Below, in pieces: positions 60,260 to 64,000 of a stretch of DNA of 64,000 bases (its first letter is position 1; every line of letters starts with the position of its first letter). The notes under the pieces were generated by a model. It was not told the DNA's origin. It searched no databases and saw nothing but the letters and a program-made list of their open reading frames with translations. Source of the stretch: Bog-473 sp963779735 (GTDB taxonomy: Bacteria > Actinomycetota > Acidimicrobiia > Acidimicrobiales > RAAP-2); NCBI GenBank assembly GCA_963779735.1, contig CAVZZJ010000011.1, positions 1 through 64,000 of the forward strand, in the 5' to 3' direction. The translations under genes and the position numbers were made by a program.

Positions 60260-61143
60260 GTCGGACGAACGATCCCGGCGCCTCCGGGCACGAAGCAGAC
60301 TTCGCCGTCGTCGAGGGCGAGACTGCCGTAGTGCGGCGCCGGAAAGTGGGCAGGGAAGACCAAGGCATGTTCGTCGAGCAGCCGCTGCACCAATGATCGA
60401 CGGGTGGCGACGGCGGCCGGCAGGTCGTCGCAACCCGGCAGATGCAATTCGGGACGGGTCAGCTGCGCAGGATGGTGAAAGGCGTCTCCGGTGAAGTAGG
60501 CCGTCACGCCGTGCGAGACGAGGTGGAGCATGGCGTGCCCCACGGTATGTCCCGGCGCCGGCTCGACCGTCAGGCTGGGTGAGATCTCGTGCGGGACAGC
60601 GATGATCCGAGCCTGGCCGGCCTCGGTGACCGGGCGCACGCACTCGTCGAACACATTTGGGTTGAAGTCGTTCGGATGGGCCGCGGTGGAGCCGTCCCAG
60701 CGTCGGTACTCCTCCTCCACGAACAGGTACTCGGCGTTGGTGAACGTCGGCACCCAACGCCCGTCGGCCCGCATCGTGTTCCACCCGCAGTGGTCGTGGT
60801 GCAGGTGGGTGCAGAAGACGAGGTCTATGGTGTCGGCCGGCGTACCCAGTGTGGCGAGCAGTGCCAGGTACGGGGTGTCCAGGTCGTCGAAGTAAGGACC
60901 TCTTCCCTTGCGCCCATTGCCGGTGCAGGGATCGATCAGCACCGTGAGGTCGTCCACCCGCAGGACCCAGCTGTGATTGGAGAACTGGAAGGTCATCGAA
61001 CCCTGGTCGAGGAAGCCGCTCGGCAACGGAGCCACTCTCCGGGCTATGAACTCGGCATCGTCGGTGAAGGCCCCGAAGGAGACCGGCAGGAGGTGCTCCT
61101 CAATCCGGTCGATGAGGGCCTCTCCGACACGAACTGCGGGCAT
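60256..61143 (-). CDS. MBL-fold metallo-hydrolase
   Basis: 295 residues. The metal site is FCTHLHHDHCGWN (HxHxDH), followed by a later His in APGHTVGHAMLHL, an Asp in YFTGDAFHH and a C-terminal His in FPAHFPAPH. It resembles the lactonase-type and quorum-quenching-like beta-lactamase-fold hydrolases. Lactone or ester hydrolysis is likely. It is divergent from the alpha/beta hydrolase gene with 77 bases between. Confidence 0.9.
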   Translation of the reverse strand: MPAVRVGEALIDRIEEHLLPVSFGAFTDDAEFIARRVAPLPSGFLDQGSMTFQFSNHSWVLRVDDLTVLIDPCTGNGRKGRGPYFDDLDTPYLALLATLGTPADTIDLVFCTHLHHDHCGWNTMRADGRWVPTFTNAEYLFVEEEYRRWDGSTAAHPNDFNPNVFDECVRPVTEAGQARIIAVPHEISPSLTVEPAPGHTVGHAMLHLVSHGVTAYFTGDAFHHPAQLTRPELHLPGCDDLPAAVATRRSLVQRLLDEHALVFPAHFPAPHYGSLALDDGEVCFVPGGAGIVRPT

Positions 61144-61220
61144 GGCAAGAGAGTACGCTTCGAGGAACCGTCACGCCGAGTTGACGGGATCGGCGTGGGG
61201 ATGGCAACGGGGGACGGCAG

Positions 61221-62171
61221 ATGTACTCACCGCTCATGGTGGACGTATCCGGATCGGTCAAACTCGACGGCGACCATCGCCTGTCAACGTGGGTCTTCGC
61301 ACCCGGGCACATCGACGGGCCGGCACCACTCCTCTTCTGTCTGCCCGGCGGTTCCTACACCAAGGCGTACTGGCACCTTGAGGTCCCAGGCCGGCCCGGC
61401 TACAGCTTCGCGGAGCACATGGCGACGGCGGGCATGGTGGTTGTCGCCGTCGACCATCTGGGAGTGGGCGAGAGCAGCCGCCATCCGAGGGCCATCGACC
61501 TGACGCCGGAGGTGATCGCCGCGGCGAACGCGGCGGCATTCGACGAGGTTGCTGCCCGGGCGGCCAACGGGACCCTCGTCGAGGGGCTCCCGGCGATCGC
61601 ACTGGGTCCGGCCGTCGGCGTGGGTCATTCGATGGGTGGAATGCTGACCATCTTCCAGCAGTCGCTCTTCGGTAGTTTCGACGCGATCGCGACGCTCGGC
61701 TACGGCACGATGGGACCGATCGCCGACCCCGAAGCGATGGGCACCGGTGCCTTCCTGCCCAGCCGCGAGTCCATCATGGAGGCGGCCGCCACCGGAGCAC
61801 TCGATCAGATACCGCTGCTCGACCGGAGCACACCGGCGCTGCGGCACCACTTCTACTGGGACGACGTGCCCGATGAGGTCATCGCCGCCGACGACCTCAC
61901 CAATACCCCGGTTCCCGGTGTCTGTGGACCTCTGTCCATCGTCCCCTTCATCGCCTCCGATCACGCCTGGAGGGTCCGCTGCCCGGTCTTTATCGGGTTG
62001 GGGGAACGAGACTCCACGTGGGACCACCGCGACGAGCCCCGGGCCTACGCGTCGTCCAACGACGTGACCCTCTACATCCTCCAGAGGTCGGCTCACTGTC
62101 ACAACACCGCCGGCACCAGGCACCTTCTGTGGGACCGTCTCGCCGGCTGGGTCAGGGCACTGGCTTCGTAG
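61221..62171 (+). CDS. Alpha/beta hydrolase
   Basis: 316 residues, GGGGGACGG upstream. The nucleophile elbow is VGHSMGG (about 135-141), with a preceding VVAVDHLGVGESSRHP loop, an Asp/Glu in GLGERDSTWDH and a late His in RSAHCHNTAG. It matches alpha/beta hydrolase fold esterases or C-C hydrolases, but the substrate cannot be told. The two genes convergent or divergent to it (MBL, LLM) suggest a role in the same catabolic region. Confidence 0.88.
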   Translation: MYSPLMVDVSGSVKLDGDHRLSTWVFAPGHIDGPAPLLFCLPGGSYTKAYWHLEVPGRPGYSFAEHMATAGMVVVAVDHLGVGESSRHPRAIDLTPEVIAAANAAAFDEVAARAANGTLVEGLPAIALGPAVGVGHSMGGMLTIFQQSLFGSFDAIATLGYGTMGPIADPEAMGTGAFLPSRESIMEAAATGALDQIPLLDRSTPALRHHFYWDDVPDEVIAADDLTNTPVPGVCGPLSIVPFIASDHAWRVRCPVFIGLGERDSTWDHRDEPRAYASSNDVTLYILQRSAHCHNTAGTRHLLWDRLAGWVRALAS

Positions 62172-62185
62172 AGGCGGAGGTGCCG

Positions 62186-63034
62186 TCAGCGAGGCACCAG
62201 GCCCAAGATGCCGGCCAAGGTCTCCATCGAACGGAGCCAGCCCTCGATGTCGCGTCGAGACAGGGCCGCCACGACGTGTTGGATGCCGGCGTCCTCGTAC
62301 TCGTCGCGCCGCTCTCGAATGACGTCGGCGTCGACCTCTGCCGGATCCCACGCGTGCGTGTACATCGACACGGTGAAGGTGTCTCTGTCGGGTCGCTCCT
62401 CGCGCAGGCGGCGGGCCATGCCGGGCATCGCGGCGTCGGCGTCGTGGTTGCTGCCGCCGTGGAAGCCGTCGCCCAGGGCGAGCGCCCGCCGGAGGGCGGC
62501 GTCGCCCCACCCGGAAGGCCACAGCGGAATCGGGTGGGCGGGTTGGGGGAGGATCTTCAGCGGGGGATAGCTGTAGAACTCGCCCGCGAACGACGTCATG
62601 CCGCCCTGCCAGCACGAGCGGAGGATGGAGATGATCTCGTCGGTGCGTCGACCGCGACTGTGGAAGTCGCTGCCCATGGCTGCGAACTCACCCTCGGACC
62701 ACCCGACGCCGATTGCCACCCCGTTGAGGCGACCCTCGCTCAGCGAATCGAGGCTCGCCAGCGCGTTGGCCAACCAGATGGGCGGATAGTACGCGGCGGT
62801 AACCTGACCTCCGATCCCTATCACCTCGGTGACCGCCGCCGCCGTCGCCAGGCTCAGCAGGGGGTCGTACATGTACGGCGATGGGTGCGTCTGGCCGATG
62901 GGGAACGAGATGTGGTCGTTGACCCAGACGTCGCTGAAGCCGAGTGCCTCGGCAAGGACCGCAGCGCGGCGGATGCCCCGACCGCTTGCCGCGTGGCCGA
63001 GCTGGGGCAACGTGATAGCAACGCGCAGGGTCAT
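62186..63034 (-). CDS. LLM class F420-dependent oxidoreductase
   Basis: 282 residues with AGGAGTGCC before the ATG at 63034. The luciferase-like fold shows VRVAITLPQLG-type first strand (RVAITLPQLGHAASG), GFSDVWVNDHISFPIG, GRLNGVAIGVGWSEGEF and IPLWPSGWGDAALRRA, all typical of F420-dependent monooxygenase-like or dehydrogenase proteins. It is less like the LLM protein at 43850. It ends 14 bases from the convergent alpha/beta hydrolase gene. Substrate unknown. Confidence 0.9.
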   Translation of the reverse strand: MTLRVAITLPQLGHAASGRGIRRAAVLAEALGFSDVWVNDHISFPIGQTHPSPYMYDPLLSLATAAAVTEVIGIGGQVTAAYYPPIWLANALASLDSLSEGRLNGVAIGVGWSEGEFAAMGSDFHSRGRRTDEIISILRSCWQGGMTSFAGEFYSYPPLKILPQPAHPIPLWPSGWGDAALRRALALGDGFHGGSNHDADAAMPGMARRLREERPDRDTFTVSMYTHAWDPAEVDADVIRERRDEYEDAGIQHVVAALSRRDIEGWLRSMETLAGILGLVPR

Positions 63035-63218
63035 TCGGCACTCCTCTCACAGGAGATCGTAGACAACGCGCGGAGGTGCGGGTCTGGACTCGTTGACAGG
63101 GGGTGCCGGGAAGTAGAAGATGACGCCGCACCGGGTAGAACGCGTCCGGGTCATGGCTGGGTGGCTCGCTTCACCCATCCCGCGTCGCAGGAGCGTCGCC
63201 AACTCGCAAAGGAGCACC

Positions 63219-64000
63219 ATGAAGGCTCAGCCCCTCCCAGGACAGCTCGCCGAGCGCATCCGGTCGCGCGAGATCGCGGAAACTCACTTTGTCGCCGAGC
63301 TCTCGAACGATCCGGACGAGATCCTCAAGAGCATGAAGTCCTATGGGCCGCTGCTCACCACCGTGGTGGTATCAGGAGAGACCGGGGCGCCGCGGGTGGT
63401 CCGGTGTGCAACGCCTGTCGAGCAGCGAGCGTTCTACGCTGCCTCCCGTGCACAGGCGCACATGATCGGAGTGGACATCTTTACGTCCATCGGCAGCGAC
63501 TGGTATGGATTTGTGCACGGTGTGGTCACCTCCGAGGAGCTCGCGACCTCTGAGCGTTTCACCTCCGAGCTTGTCGGCCTGCTGCCGAGTACGTCGGATG
63601 AGCGCACGGTGGCCGGTGAAATCGGGTTGGGGTGGCCCTTGGACTTCGGGAAACTCGGGGACGCGCCCGGGGAGGTGGCGCTCGAGCGCGTTGCGACCCT
63701 GCGCGCCCACGACACCTGGCTGAATGCGCTCCGCGTCGGCGATCCGCAACGAATCGGTGACCTCTACGCGGAGGACGCCCGAGTAGCCATGCGGCATCCT
63801 GTCACCGGTGAGATCACCTGTATAGAAGGTCGAGAAGCGATCGTCAGCTACTACGGAAGCCTTGTCACCCAGGCGAAGGTGAGTGCCGTCGACGTGGTGT
63901 TGCGCGTCGTCGACCGCTGGTTCGTCTTTACGGAGCTTGCCCTACGGCTGCACCATGATTCCTTGGGTGACATCTCCGCCCGGTTGGCAGACGTGTGCGT
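63219..64000 (+). CDS. Two-module NTF2/SnoaL-like protein, cut by the window end
   Basis: At least 260 residues from the ATG at 63219, which has AAAGGAGC upstream; the frame is still open at base 64000. The second part (THDTWLNAL-type helix ATLRAHDTWLNALRVGDPQR, LYAEDARVAMRHP, IEGREAIVSYY) is a clear SnoaL-like module. The first part (ERIRSREIAETHFVAELSND, VVRCATPVEQRAFYAAS) is about the same length and may be a diverged copy. It is divergent from the LLM gene. The product is incomplete here and its function unknown. Confidence 0.7.
   Translation, partial: MKAQPLPGQLAERIRSREIAETHFVAELSNDPDEILKSMKSYGPLLTTVVVSGETGAPRVVRCATPVEQRAFYAASRAQAHMIGVDIFTSIGSDWYGFVHGVVTSEELATSERFTSELVGLLPSTSDERTVAGEIGLGWPLDFGKLGDAPGEVALERVATLRAHDTWLNALRVGDPQRIGDLYAEDARVAMRHPVTGEITCIEGREAIVSYYGSLVTQAKVSAVDVVLRVVDRWFVFTELALRLHHDSLGDISARLADVC

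Noticed and set aside
59170..60396. 408-residue frame over the acyl-CoA ligase gene
   Set aside because: Arg/Gly-rich shadow frame; the ligase motifs are all in the frame starting at 58712.
62018..63553. 511-residue plus-strand frame across the LLM gene and the right-edge gene
   Set aside because: It covers two well supported genes in other frames and has no recognisable domain.

Overview
This is a GC-rich, densely coded stretch of an actinobacterial chromosome. The gene content suggests an uncultured, Acidimicrobiia-like or mycobacteria-like soil or water actinomycete. The reasons are F420-type LLM oxidoreductases, a mycofactocin-type short-chain dehydrogenase (SDR), an SCO6745-family protein, DrrAB and Dpp ABC systems, many TetR regulators, GTG/TTG starts and possibly leaderless promoters. 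The taxonomic placement is an inference. I saw no rRNA, tRNA, CRISPR array, transposase or phage gene.

Layout. Positions 1-2.7 kb are sparse: two small hypotheticals, a lipoprotein and an SRPBCC protein, with strong hairpins between them. A decayed ADP-ribosylglycohydrolase and an HsaA-like flavin monooxygenase follow. Positions 5.4-14 kb hold an unusual module. It contains two paralogous DUF7064/7065-like proteins, two paralogous sulfotransferases, a CmcJ/NvfI-like oxygenase, a DUF1214-like protein and a mycofactocin-type SDR, around a TetR gene. The two units next to the TetR gene share an inverted repeat, TTACA-N14-TGTAAAC. Positions 14-25.6 kb are catabolic: three amidohydrolases, a two-domain VOC protein, a Baeyer-Villiger-type monooxygenase, a tandem-SDR protein, a CaiB CoA-transferase and a thiolase-like protein. 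Positions 25.6-31.7 kb encode an oligopeptide/nickel-type ABC importer. Positions 31.7-35.9 kb hold a ferredoxin/P450 pair and a DrrAB exporter with a divergent TetR. Positions 36-41.5 kb hold a D-aminoacylase-type hydrolase, a HATPase protein, a cupin, a HAD phosphatase and an SDR/TetR pair on a symmetric bidirectional promoter. Positions 41.5-56.1 kb are a second catabolic block. It has a two-domain CaiB protein, an LLM oxidoreductase, an IclR/6-oxocamphor-hydrolase-like/GMC/amidohydrolase operon, NTF2-like proteins, an HSL-type esterase, three SDRs and an MFS exporter. Positions 56.1-64 kb hold a GNAT/SCO6745/DUF1810 operon with a divergent TetR and a double operator. They also hold an acyl-CoA ligase, an MBL hydrolase, an alpha/beta hydrolase, an LLM enzyme and a two-domain NTF2-like gene cut by the window end.

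How it may work together (inference). Monooxygenases, SDR/GMC/LLM dehydrogenases, a C-C hydrolase of the beta-diketone type, hydrolases, CoA ligase/transferases and a thiolase-like protein together look like breakdown of cyclic, terpenoid- or steroid-like ketones. The substrate cannot be read from sequence. Several genes carry apparent single-base +1 frameshifts: dppCD (twice), a TetR gene, a GMC gene and an SDR gene. This may be an assembly artefact and should be checked before any of them is called a pseudogene.
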